The notes below the pieces were generated by a model. The model was not told where the DNA came from, ran no database searches, and saw only the letters and a list, made by a program, of their open reading frames with translations. Below are positions 17,202-24,264 of a stretch of DNA of 64,000 nt, in pieces. Both the position numbers and the translations under genes were made by a program. The stretch is from JAMDEO01 sp963775295. GTDB taxonomy: Bacteria > Actinomycetota > Thermoleophilia > RBG-16-64-13. The DNA is taken from contig CAVZIK010000006.1 in NCBI GenBank assembly GCA_963775295.1, forward strand, positions 2,418,001 through 2,482,000. Direction: 5' to 3'. Positions within the stretch are counted from its first letter, which is position 1. Every line of letters starts with the position of its first letter.

Positions 17202-17780
17202 CTAGCTGCTCTTGGCGATGACCTGCTTGCAGGCGGTCTTGAGCGTCTCGAACACTCCGGCGCCGGTCAAGGCACACGCCTCTACCACCGGCGAATGAGT
17301 GTGATTCACGAGGTCATCAAGATCGGCCACTGAAAAGATGGTGCTGAGATCACGCTTGTTCATCTGCAGGACCACGCCCAGCTTGCTCAAGTCCTCGCCC
17401 TGCGACATGAGGTTGTCCCACAGGTTGAGATAGCTGTCGACGTTCTCGTCGAGACGAGACACCTGACTGTCGACCACGAAGACCACGCCATCCACTCCCT
17501 GGAGCACCAGCTTGCGAGATGCGTTGTAGAAGGACTGGCCCGGCACCGTGTAGATGTGAAACCTGGTGCGAAGACCCTTAACGTCTCCGAGTGACAGGGG
17601 GAGGAAGTCGAAGTACAGCGTGCGCTCTTCCTCCGTAGCAATGCTGACCAGCCGTCCCTTGGCCGCAGGATTGACCCGCTTGTGGATGTACTGGATGTTG
17701 GTTGTCTTGCCGCAGAGACCGCAGCCGTAGTAGACGATCTTGTAGTTAATCTCCCGTGCGGCGAGATTGATCAGCGCCAT
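17202..17780 (-). CDS. mglA: MglA-like small Ras-family GTPase
   Basis: This is a 192-residue small GTPase of the bacterial MglA family, which sets cell polarity and pilus placement in Myxococcus and Thermus. The P-loop is YGCGLCGKTTNIQYI (residues ~18-32). Switch II contains the MglA-specific TVPGQSFYNASRKLVL in place of DTAGQ, and the base-recognition motif is MNKRDL. It lies immediately after the roadblock gene on the same strand, the usual regulator/GTPase pairing. The presence of pilB, pilT and pilC 4 kb away on the same strand fits a role in pilus-based behaviour, which is inference. Confidence 0.9.
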   Translation of the reverse strand: MALINLAAREINYKIVYYGCGLCGKTTNIQYIHKRVNPAAKGRLVSIATEEERTLYFDFLPLSLGDVKGLRTRFHIYTVPGQSFYNASRKLVLQGVDGVVFVVDSQVSRLDENVDSYLNLWDNLMSQGEDLSKLGVVLQMNKRDLSTIFSVADLDDLVNHTHSPVVEACALTGAGVFETLKTACKQVIAKSS

Positions 17781-17798
17781 GTACCTTCACCCGACCCA

Positions 17799-18296
17799 TC
17801 AGTCAGTTCTACCCGGGAAGAGGCCGTCGATCGCTTTCCCCGCCTCCTTGGTGTAGTCGGCGTCGATCAACGCGTTACCTTCAGAACTATCTTCGGCAGG
17901 TTCGAAAACAGGCTTGAGCACTTCCAACGCTCTCGTCGTGTAGAGCCGCACTCTGCCAACCTGAGTTTCGTGGCCAAAAGTGATCAAGAGCAACACCTGA
18001 TCGCTTACCTGGACGACGTGGAGGTTGGATTCTCGCCCCTCGTGGAATAGAAGAGTGAACTCCCGCTCGCTCAAGACTTCGGCCAATTGGCGGGTCGCGG
18101 CGAACGAACTCGCTGCCAATGCGGCAAGAGATAGGGTGTCGGACTCTACGTCCACCGGGGAGGTGGTGATAGGCTGGCCGCTCGTGGAGATGAGAGCGAC
18201 GAACTTCGACCCCGAGACGCGTCTGAGTTTCGCGAGGACATCGTCTACGAGTCGCATTTGCTCATCGTTGATAACCAGGCCCCTGCGACGTGCCAC
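17799..18296 (-). CDS. Roadblock/LC7 domain protein (MglB-like)
   Basis: This 165-residue protein contains a roadblock/LC7 fold (residues ~12-120: VDDVLAKLRRVSGSKFVALIS, LAALAASSFAATRQLAEVL, then LLITFGHETQVGRVRLY). In MglA systems such proteins act as GTPase-activating partners. About 40 residues follow the domain, ending PGRTD, without a recognisable fold. It starts at a GTG with GGGGGT upstream and lies 18 bases before the MglA gene. The partnership is inferred from adjacency. Confidence 0.85.
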   Translation of the reverse strand: MARRRGLVINDEQMRLVDDVLAKLRRVSGSKFVALISTSGQPITTSPVDVESDTLSLAALAASSFAATRQLAEVLSEREFTLLFHEGRESNLHVVQVSDQVLLLITFGHETQVGRVRLYTTRALEVLKPVFEPAEDSSEGNALIDADYTKEAGKAIDGLFPGRTD

Positions 18297-18329
18297 CTAA
18301 GACCCCCTTCACAGAATGCTCTAGCATCA

Positions 18330-18335
18330 AGTATA
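18330..18335 (-). promoter_or_regulatory. Possible -10 element for roadblock-mglA unit
   Basis: On the minus strand a TATACT lies about 35 bases before the GTG of the roadblock gene. No clear -35 is found. This divergent region (18297-18501) holds nothing else recognisable apart from the gcvH promoter element. Confidence 0.35.
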
Positions 18336-18457
18336 CAAGCAGATGCGCGCCGACACCGGAGTTCGTGTCACAGTGAACGCCGCACTTGTGCATTCCGAAC
18401 GGGAGAAGCCCCCAACGGCTCGCCTTGTCTACACGGAAAAGTGGGGAAGACCCTCTG

Positions 18458-18466
18458 TGCTATCAT
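18458..18466 (+). promoter_or_regulatory. Extended -10 element upstream of gcvH
   Basis: TGCTATCAT matches the TGn extended -10 pattern, about 35 bases before the gcvH GTG. The -35 region is weak, which is common for extended -10 promoters. Confidence 0.45.
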
Positions 18467-18501
18467 GACGCCCAGCCGATTATGGCGAGAAAGGAGCACA
18501 T

Positions 18502-18888
18502 GTGAACCCGAAGAACCTCAAGTACCACAGGGAGCATGCCTGGGCCCGGGTGGAGGGGGACACGGCGGTTTTCGGTCTGACGAGCTTTGCGCAGGAGTCC
18601 CTGGGCGACATCGTCTATATCGAACTGCCGGAGATTGGCACCGAAATCGCGGTGGGTGCACCATACGCGGAGGTTGAGTCGGTCAAAGCAGTGTCCGACG
18701 TGTACGCGCCCCTCAGCGGCTCTGTGGTCGAGATAAACGAAGAGGTGGTTGACGCCCCCGAGTTGATCAACGAGAGCCCCTTTGAAAATGGTTGGCTTGT
18801 GAAGGTGCAGCTCAGCGATCCCGCCGAGCAAGACGACCTCATGACGGCGGAAGAGTACGAGCAGCTTCTGGCGGACGAAGAAGAGTAG
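18502..18888 (+). CDS. gcvH: Glycine cleavage system H protein
   Basis: GcvH is the lipoyl carrier of the glycine cleavage system. The lipoylation site is K62 in ESVKAVSDVYAP. The start motif PKNLKYHREHAWARVEGD and the segment SLGDIVYIELPEIGTEIAVG are typical. The length of 128 residues is normal. It starts at GTG with AAGGAG five bases upstream. No gcvT or gcvP is nearby. Instead it stands before the RsiG-like gene, garA and ftsR, as in mycobacteria, so it may serve lipoate handling or simply be a conserved neighbour. Confidence 0.95.
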   Translation: MNPKNLKYHREHAWARVEGDTAVFGLTSFAQESLGDIVYIELPEIGTEIAVGAPYAEVESVKAVSDVYAPLSGSVVEINEEVVDAPELINESPFENGWLVKVQLSDPAEQDDLMTAEEYEQLLADEEE

Positions 18889-18956
18889 TTCCACCAGGCA
18901 GACTCTCTGGCACGCAGATTGGGGTAGGGTTTGGCCGGCCAGATCTCCACCTCAGG

Positions 18957-18985
18957 TTGAAGGTTTGTGATGCGGCCACTATACT
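18957..18985 (+). promoter_or_regulatory. Promoter TTGAAG-N17-TATACT for a leaderless mRNA
   Basis: The -35 TTGAAG (18957-18962), a 17-base spacer and -10 TATACT (18980-18985) are well placed. The expected start point, seven bases after the -10, is position 18992, which is the first base of the GTG of the next gene. The mRNA would therefore be leaderless. Confidence 0.7.
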
Positions 18986-18991
18986 AAGGAT

Positions 18992-19618
18992 GTGGGTGCA
19001 TTGGACGACACGACTTTTGATCGCCTCATCAACGTTCAGTCGTACAGCGACGTCGATCTAAAGACGCTCGCTAGGCAACTGTCCGATGAAGAGCGCGAGA
19101 TCTCCAAGCGCAGGCGGCTCCTGCACGGTGAGATCGACATTGTGCGAGCCGAGATGGTGCGCAGACTTCGTGAGAAGCACGGTTCCGGCCAGGGCATCTT
19201 CAGGGACGGGGACATCAGCGCGCTAACCGCTATCTTGAGCGGTCGTCGCGCCGCCGAGGCCCAGGGGTTATCCTCCGAAGATTTCTTACAAGGCGAGGCG
19301 GAACCGCCATCTCCTGCAGACACCACCGCGGCCCCGTCGAAGCGGTCGATCCAGGAGCGCTTTCGTGACCTATCAGTGAACGTCACGGACGAGCGCCTGT
19401 TGCGCTACATCTCCAAACAGGTCGGCGAAGGTCGACGCCTTGACGATATCCTCGCGGACCAGTATGTCGTCACTCATGCCAATGAGGCGAAGCGGGCGCA
19501 ATTGCTCGAAAATCCCCACGTGCTCAAGGCCATTGAGGAAGGGATCAAGAAGCAGTTCGCCGACTATGATTCCGTCACCCGGCCAAAGACAGATTCCTCC
19601 TCCTCCAAGTCTGATTAG
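18992..19618 (+). CDS. RsiG-like protein (putative c-di-GMP-responsive anti-sigma factor)
   Basis: This is a 208-residue soluble protein. The segment at residues 30-54 (EISKRRRLLHGEIDIVRAEM) resembles the RsiG/AmfC family of Actinobacteria, where RRLLQGRIDILRAEL is typical. The c-di-GMP motif described for RsiG is E(x3)S(x2)R(x3)Q(x3)D. Here E34, S38, R41 and D49 are in register and position 45 is His instead of Gln. The C-terminal half (from ~125: IQERFRDLSVNVTDERLLRYI) is predicted helical, then a Ser-rich tail. By analogy it could hold a WhiG/SigB-type sigma factor; a sigma gene lies at 31.2-32.0 kb. An alternative TTG start lies at 19001. Confidence 0.6.
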   Translation: MGALDDTTFDRLINVQSYSDVDLKTLARQLSDEEREISKRRRLLHGEIDIVRAEMVRRLREKHGSGQGIFRDGDISALTAILSGRRAAEAQGLSSEDFLQGEAEPPSPADTTAAPSKRSIQERFRDLSVNVTDERLLRYISKQVGEGRRLDDILADQYVVTHANEAKRAQLLENPHVLKAIEEGIKKQFADYDSVTRPKTDSSSSKSD

Positions 19619-19624
19619 GGGGAT

Positions 19625-20110
19625 GTGACCGTCGTGGCCAAGTGTCCCGCATGCGGTGTCGATAATCCCGACGATTCCAACTTCTGCCGTCGTTGTGGCG
19701 GTAAGTTCAATCCCCTCGACCCGACAGAGACCACGATCACGTATGCGCCCTCGGATCGTATCGATCTTGAGGATGACTTGGCGGCTGCCGAAGAGCTTCG
19801 CGGGAGCCCAGCGCTTTTGATCCGTGCTGGCGGCGGTAGGGAGGGGGAGGCAATAGCCCTCAACACCGACGTCCTCACCATCGGCCGCAGCCCTCACAGC
19901 GATATCTTTTTGGATGACGTCACTGTCTCACGACACCATGCGAGAGTCATCCGCGACGAGAATGGCTTTCTGGTCGAGGATCTCAACAGCCTGAACGGGA
20001 CCTACGTCAACCGCAGGCGCATAGAACGACATCGGTTGGCAGACGGAGACGAGCTTCAGATCGGCAAGTTCAAGCTGGCGTTTCTCGAGCCTGACAGCGA
20101 GGAGAGGTGA
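19625..20110 (+). CDS. garA: GarA-like FHA-domain protein with N-terminal zinc ribbon
   Basis: This 161-residue protein has three parts. A zinc ribbon (CPACG and CRRCG at residues 7-25) comes first. A short linker carries TETTI (T36-T37), matching the ETTS phospho-site of mycobacterial GarA. An FHA domain fills residues ~70-155 (IGRSPHSDIFLDD, VSRHHARV, SLNGTYVN). GarA, when unphosphorylated, binds and tunes 2-oxoglutarate-metabolising enzymes, and Ser/Thr kinases (PknB/PknG) switch it off. Position between gcvH and an FtsR-like gene supports orthology. The zinc ribbon is an addition to the mycobacterial form. It starts at a GTG and overlaps ftsR by four bases. Confidence 0.82.
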   Translation: MTVVAKCPACGVDNPDDSNFCRRCGGKFNPLDPTETTITYAPSDRIDLEDDLAAAEELRGSPALLIRAGGGREGEAIALNTDVLTIGRSPHSDIFLDDVTVSRHHARVIRDENGFLVEDLNSLNGTYVNRRRIERHRLADGDELQIGKFKLAFLEPDSEER

Positions 20111-20859
20111 GCGAGACCGTGAAGGAAGGCACACGCTCCACGCTCCAGTCCGCTTCTGGCGGCCAGGGCGCGCGCGCTGAGCAACTGCTCACCATCGGAC
20201 AGGTCGTCGCTCAGTTGACCCAGGAGTTTCCCGATCTCAGCATTACGAAGGTCAGATATCTGGAGGACCGCGGTTTACTGTCACCGGAGAGGACACCAGG
20301 GCGCTATCGGAAGTACAGCTCTGCCGATGTGCGTAGGTTGCGGACCATTCTCACTCTTCAGAGGGACGAATATCTGCCTCTCGATGTTATTCGTCGAAGA
20401 GTGGATCGCGCGGTGCTGCCTGTGTCGGGCAAACCGCTGGAAGCCGGAGCCGCTCCCATGCGGACGACCCCGGTGCTGAGGAGAGAGGAGCCGACCTACA
20501 CCTGGGAGGAGGCTCCAGCGGCTGCCGGCGTAGACGAGCAATTTTTCCGCATGCTGGTCGAGTTCCGCATGATAGATAGGGTAGGCCAGGCGGGCCCAAC
20601 GCTCACCGAGAGCGACCTCGAGATAGCCCGGATCTGTCACCTTCTAGCTCGTTTCGGGGTTGAGCCCCGCAACCTGCGCCTTCTGGGGTCCTCCGTAGAG
20701 CGCGAGGCATCCCTTATCGAACAGGTCACTACGCCGTCGTTGCGCTCAACGCACCTTGACAAGCGGGAGCATGGGGAGAAGATGCTCGAGGACCTGGCGG
20801 CGCTGGTCTCACAACTGATTCATCTTCTGCTGTACAAGGAGTTACGCAAGCTCCTCTAG
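20107..20859 (+). CDS. ftsR: MerR-family transcriptional regulator, FtsR-like
   Basis: This 250-residue protein has a MerR winged-helix domain at residues ~28-100 (TIGQVVAQLTQEFPDLSITK, VRYLEDRGLLSPERTPGRYR, YSSADVRRLRTILTLQRD). The C-terminal part includes a second helical domain (FFRMLVEFRMIDRVGQ...ICHLLARFGVEPRNLRLL). No metal-binding cysteines are present. Its place after garA matches Rv1828 and corynebacterial FtsR, which regulates ftsZ. The GTG overlaps the garA stop (GTGA). Confidence 0.82.
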   Translation: MSETVKEGTRSTLQSASGGQGARAEQLLTIGQVVAQLTQEFPDLSITKVRYLEDRGLLSPERTPGRYRKYSSADVRRLRTILTLQRDEYLPLDVIRRRVDRAVLPVSGKPLEAGAAPMRTTPVLRREEPTYTWEEAPAAAGVDEQFFRMLVEFRMIDRVGQAGPTLTESDLEIARICHLLARFGVEPRNLRLLGSSVEREASLIEQVTTPSLRSTHLDKREHGEKMLEDLAALVSQLIHLLLYKELRKLL

Positions 20860-20888
20860 CCGGTCCTTGCCCTCTCATGTCCGTGTGG

Positions 20889-20919
20889 CACCCTCTGAAC
20901 GCTTCTGCGCACCCTCTGA
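20889..20919 (+). repeat. Direct repeat CACCCTCTGA, 21 bases apart, upstream of apt
   Basis: CACCCTCTGA occurs at 20889-20898 and again at 20910-20919; both copies are preceded by G and C-like context and followed by (A/G)C. The 21-base period is two helical turns. A -10-like TACAAT is at 20946-20951. This may be an operator for apt. Confidence 0.4.
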
Positions 20920-21037
20920 GCTTTCATCCTGGGCGCAGTCAAGCGTACAATGTCACGGGGTTGCGTCCGACCCCACCGGTCCGCACAAAGAAGCCCGGCA
21001 TCAACCGCGACGAGGCGCGCATTAGGCAAGGAGCGAG

Positions 21038-21556
21038 ATGGAACTCAGCGACTATATCCGCCACATCCCCGATTTCCCAAAGAAGGGGATCCTCTTCCAC
21101 GACATCATGCCCATGCTGCAGGATCCTATCGCTTTACGACTCGCGGTAGACAGTCTGGCGGACTACGGTCGAAAACGCCAGATCGACATCATCTTCGGCG
21201 CGGAAGCCCGAGGCTTCATATTGGGCGCCGCAGTGGCTTATGCGATGGGTGTAGGTTTTGCCGCTGCGCGCAAACCGGGAAAGCTTCCTTACAAAGTCAC
21301 GCGTTGCGAGTACGACCTCGAGTATGGGACGGACGTCCTGGAGATGCATATAGACGCGATCAAGCCGGGTCAGCGCGTTCTCATCCACGACGACCTCTTG
21401 GCTACGGGCGGCACAGCCAAGGCGAAGATCAGATTGGTCGAAGAAGCCGGCGGCGTCGTGGCGGGTCTGGCGTTTATCATCGAGCTGACCGAATTGGGCG
21501 GCCGCGAGCGCTTGGCCGGCTACGAGGTGTTTAGTCTCCTCAGCTACGACGTGTAG
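21038..21556 (+). CDS. apt: Adenine phosphoribosyltransferase
   Basis: Apt salvages adenine to AMP using PRPP. Motifs include the N-terminal IRHIPDFPKKGILFHDI, GAEARGFILGAAVAYAMG, and the PRPP loop VLIHDDLLATGGTAKA (residues ~109-124). The length of 172 residues is standard. It may be transcribed with ftsR or from its own promoter in the 178-base gap. In many Gram-positive genomes apt lies beside relA/spoT; here it does not. Confidence 0.95.
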   Translation: MELSDYIRHIPDFPKKGILFHDIMPMLQDPIALRLAVDSLADYGRKRQIDIIFGAEARGFILGAAVAYAMGVGFAAARKPGKLPYKVTRCEYDLEYGTDVLEMHIDAIKPGQRVLIHDDLLATGGTAKAKIRLVEEAGGVVAGLAFIIELTELGGRERLAGYEVFSLLSYDV

Positions 21557-21570
21557 GCCAGCGGCGCAGG

Positions 21571-21597
21571 CCCTCGGGGGCAAAGCCCCGGGGAGGG
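21571..21597 (+). terminator. Terminator-like hairpin after apt
   Basis: A GC-rich hairpin (GGGGC-AAA-GCCCC inside CCCTC/GAGGG) lies 15 bases after the apt stop. It lacks a clear T-tract, so strength is uncertain. Confidence 0.45.
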
Positions 21598-21712
21598 GTG
21601 AGAAAACGCACTTGGAACGGCAGCCGCGCGTCCACTTTACTACCTACTTTACATAATGCACATTATCGTGCATTGCGATTTCGAACAGAAACGGCGACAT
21701 CGCCCTGAGGTC

Positions 21713-21752
21713 CAACAGGGCCGCGACACGGTCGGTCGTCGCGGCCCTGTTG
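21713..21752 (-). terminator. Strong inverted repeat downstream of pilC
   Basis: A perfect 15-base inverted repeat (CAACAGGGCCGCGAC/GTCGCGGCCCTGTTG, 10-base loop) lies ~70 bases after the true pilC stop at 21821. It probably terminates the pil operon and could act on both strands. No T-tract follows. Confidence 0.6.
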
Positions 21753-21820
21753 AACCCCAGTGGCGCCGTCAACGCTTATGGGATCTATGAGAGGCCGGTC
21801 CGCTCTGCCTGGGACCTCGC

Positions 21821-23036
21821 CTACTTGACGAGGTTCATCATATTGAACATGGGCAGGTACATCGAGATAACGATAACGCCCACCACGCCGCCCACGAACA
21901 TCATCATCACGGGCTCGATGATCGACGTCAGGGATTTGACTGCCGCATCCACTTCGTCCTCGTAGAAATCGGCTGATCTTGTTCAACATGGCGTCGAGCG
22001 CGCCGGTCTCCTCACCGATAGAGATCATGTGTGTGACCATCGGCGGAAAGACCGCAACCCGCCCCAGAGGTTTCGCAATGCTTTCCCCGCCGCGAACGCT
22101 TTCCTTAACGTCAACCATTGATTCTTCGATCACGCTGTTTCCCGATGTTTTACCGGTGATCTCAATAGCCTGAAGGATCGGCACGCCGGAGCCCACGAGC
22201 GTCGCAAGCGTCCGACTAAAGCGCGCCACGGCGATCTTCTGGACGACCGGGCCGATCTTCATGGGCAGCTTCAGTTTCATGCGATCCCATCCACGCCGGC
22301 CCTGCTCGGTGTTCTTGAGGCGCATAACGAGCCAAATGAACAGGAACAAAACGGGAAAGACAATAAACCAATAACCCTTTAGAAGATTACTGATGGTCAT
22401 CATCAGCCGGGTGAGCGTAGGGAGCTGTCCACCGAGATCTTTGTACATACTTGCGAATATCGGGATGATGAACAGGAGCATACCGATCATGACCATAACG
22501 GCAAAGCACGCGATCAGCACCGGGTAAGCCATAGCTGACTTGATGGAGCGGCGAAGACTGTCGTCCTTTTCCAACTGCGTCGCCAACCGGTTGAGCGTCT
22601 GGTCCAGCGCCCCGCCGGCCTCGCCTGCTTTCACCATAGCTACATACAGGCGGTCGAACGCCGCGGGATGTTTGGCCATGGCGTCGGACAAGGGCATACC
22701 GGCCTCCACGTCCTCTCGCACAGCCTTCGTGATCTTGCACAATCTGGGGTTCTCAGTCTGTTCCTCAAGAACATAGAGAGCCCTCAAGACAGCAAGGCCG
22801 GAATTGATCATCGTCGCAAACTGGCGCGCGAAGACCGCCTTGTCCCGGGCCTTGATCCGTTTCATCGATTCAAGCATCTCGTTGATGTCCGGCAACCCGC
22901 GCTTTTCCTCCAGGCTCAATACCGTAAAACCCTTGCGCCTGAGCTCGGATACCACTGCCGCCTTGTTGTCGCCGGCCAACTCGCCCGTAAACTGACCACC
23001 GCGGTCGCGCCTGGCTGTGTAAACAAAGGTTCCCAC
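21821..23036 (-). CDS. pilC: Type IV pilus inner-membrane platform protein PilC (frameshifted near its 3' end)
   Basis: PilC is the GspF-family membrane platform on which the PilB and PilT motors act. Two GspF repeats are clear: KAVFARQFATMINSGLAVLRAL (~residue 66) and VARFSRTLATLVGSGVPILQA (~270), with hydrophobic segments near 170-190, 220-240 and at the end. After residues NKI the ORF runs out of frame. In the other frame, after removing one base near 21974, the expected C-terminus ADFYEDEVDAAV...MYLPMFNMMNLVK and a stop at 21821 appear. So the gene has a +1 insertion affecting its last ~50 residues, including the final membrane segment. It starts at GTG with AGGAG. Confidence 0.88.
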
Positions 23037-23156
23037 CGTGTTTGCTCCTGTGTCGGTGTTCCGCTGGATGAACAGTTCTCTACGTGTCTATATCGGCTCG
23101 AGAGGGCGAACGCTCAAGTACGAAACGCCTCCTCCCCCACTCTGTAGGCCAATCGG

Positions 23157-24233
23157 CTAACCAAGTGTTCCTGTGAGCATGAGTCTTTCGAGGTCATCTG
23201 GGCTCGACGATCTCTTCAGAGCCAGGTCTCGCGTGATCTCGCCCCGCCGGACCAGCTCAGCCAGTGACGAATTCATCGTCTGCATGCCCAGTTGTCCACC
23301 GGTCTGCATGACCGTGTACAGCTGGTGGGTCTTGCCCTCGCGGATGAGATTACGCGACGCCGGAGTGGTTACGAGGACCTCGCACGCAGCGGCGCGACCC
23401 AAACCGGAGGCCTTCGGAAGTAACTGCTGGGTAACGATACCCTCGAGCGTCGCCGCGATCTGCACGCGAATCTGCTCCTGCTGGAAAGGCGGAAATACGT
23501 CGATCATCCGATCTATGGTCTGAGGACAGTCCTGCGTGTGGAGCGTCGCGAAGACCAAGTGGCCCGTTTCCGCCGCGGTCAGAGCGATCTGAATGGTTTC
23601 AAGGTCGCGCATCTCGCCGATGAGGATGATATCGGGATCCTGCCGAAGCGCAGAGCGCAACGCTACCGGGAACGCCTTTGTGTCTGTACCGACCTCGCGT
23701 TGGTTGACCACGCACATCTTGTGTTGATGGAGGAACTCTATGGGATCCTCAATCGTGACGATATGATCCGCCCGGGTGCTGTTGATTTCGTCGATGATGG
23801 CGGCGAGTGTCGTCGATTTGCCGGAACCCGTGGGCCCGGTGACGAGGACAAAGCCGCGGGGCTTGTGGCAGAAGGAATGGAGCACTTTCGGCAGCCCCAA
23901 CTCTTCGATGGATTTAATGACCACTGGAACGAGCCTAAAAGCCGCCCCCAAGGTGCCGCGCTGAAAATACGCGTTGACCCTGAACCGCGCCTGTCCATAA
24001 AGTGAATAGGACAGGTCGACTTCCCAGTCGGTCTCCAGCTTCTGTCTCTGGTCTTGGGACAGGATGCTGTAGATGAGCTCGCGGGCTTCGTTGGGAGTGA
24101 TGACGGGGTAGTCAAGACTCTCCAAGTGCCCATCCATCCGCACCATCGGCGGTACGCCCACCGCAAGATGCAGGTCGGATGCCTGCTTGCTGAGGGTCTC
24201 TTTGAGAATCTCCGCCATATCCATGGCTACCAC
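23157..24233 (-). CDS. pilT: Type IV pilus retraction ATPase PilT
   Basis: PilT is the hexameric ATPase that powers pilus retraction. The N-terminal domain begins DMAEILKETLSKQASDLHLAVG. Walker A is GPTGSGKSTT (~residue 131), the Asp box is IVTIEDPIEF, Walker B is DIILIGEMRDLETI, and the His box is GHLVFATLHTQDC. These fit PilT rather than PilB, as do the 358-residue length and lack of zinc cysteines. A more conservative start would be the internal ATG giving MDMAEILK. It lies between pilB and pilC on one strand. Confidence 0.95.
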   Translation of the reverse strand: MVAMDMAEILKETLSKQASDLHLAVGVPPMVRMDGHLESLDYPVITPNEARELIYSILSQDQRQKLETDWEVDLSYSLYGQARFRVNAYFQRGTLGAAFRLVPVVIKSIEELGLPKVLHSFCHKPRGFVLVTGPTGSGKSTTLAAIIDEINSTRADHIVTIEDPIEFLHQHKMCVVNQREVGTDTKAFPVALRSALRQDPDIILIGEMRDLETIQIALTAAETGHLVFATLHTQDCPQTIDRMIDVFPPFQQEQIRVQIAATLEGIVTQQLLPKASGLGRAAACEVLVTTPASRNLIREGKTHQLYTVMQTGGQLGMQTMNSSLAELVRRGEITRDLALKRSSSPDDLERLMLTGTLG

Positions 24234-24264
24234 TCCCGATTCATTGTTGAAGTTGAAAGAGAAG

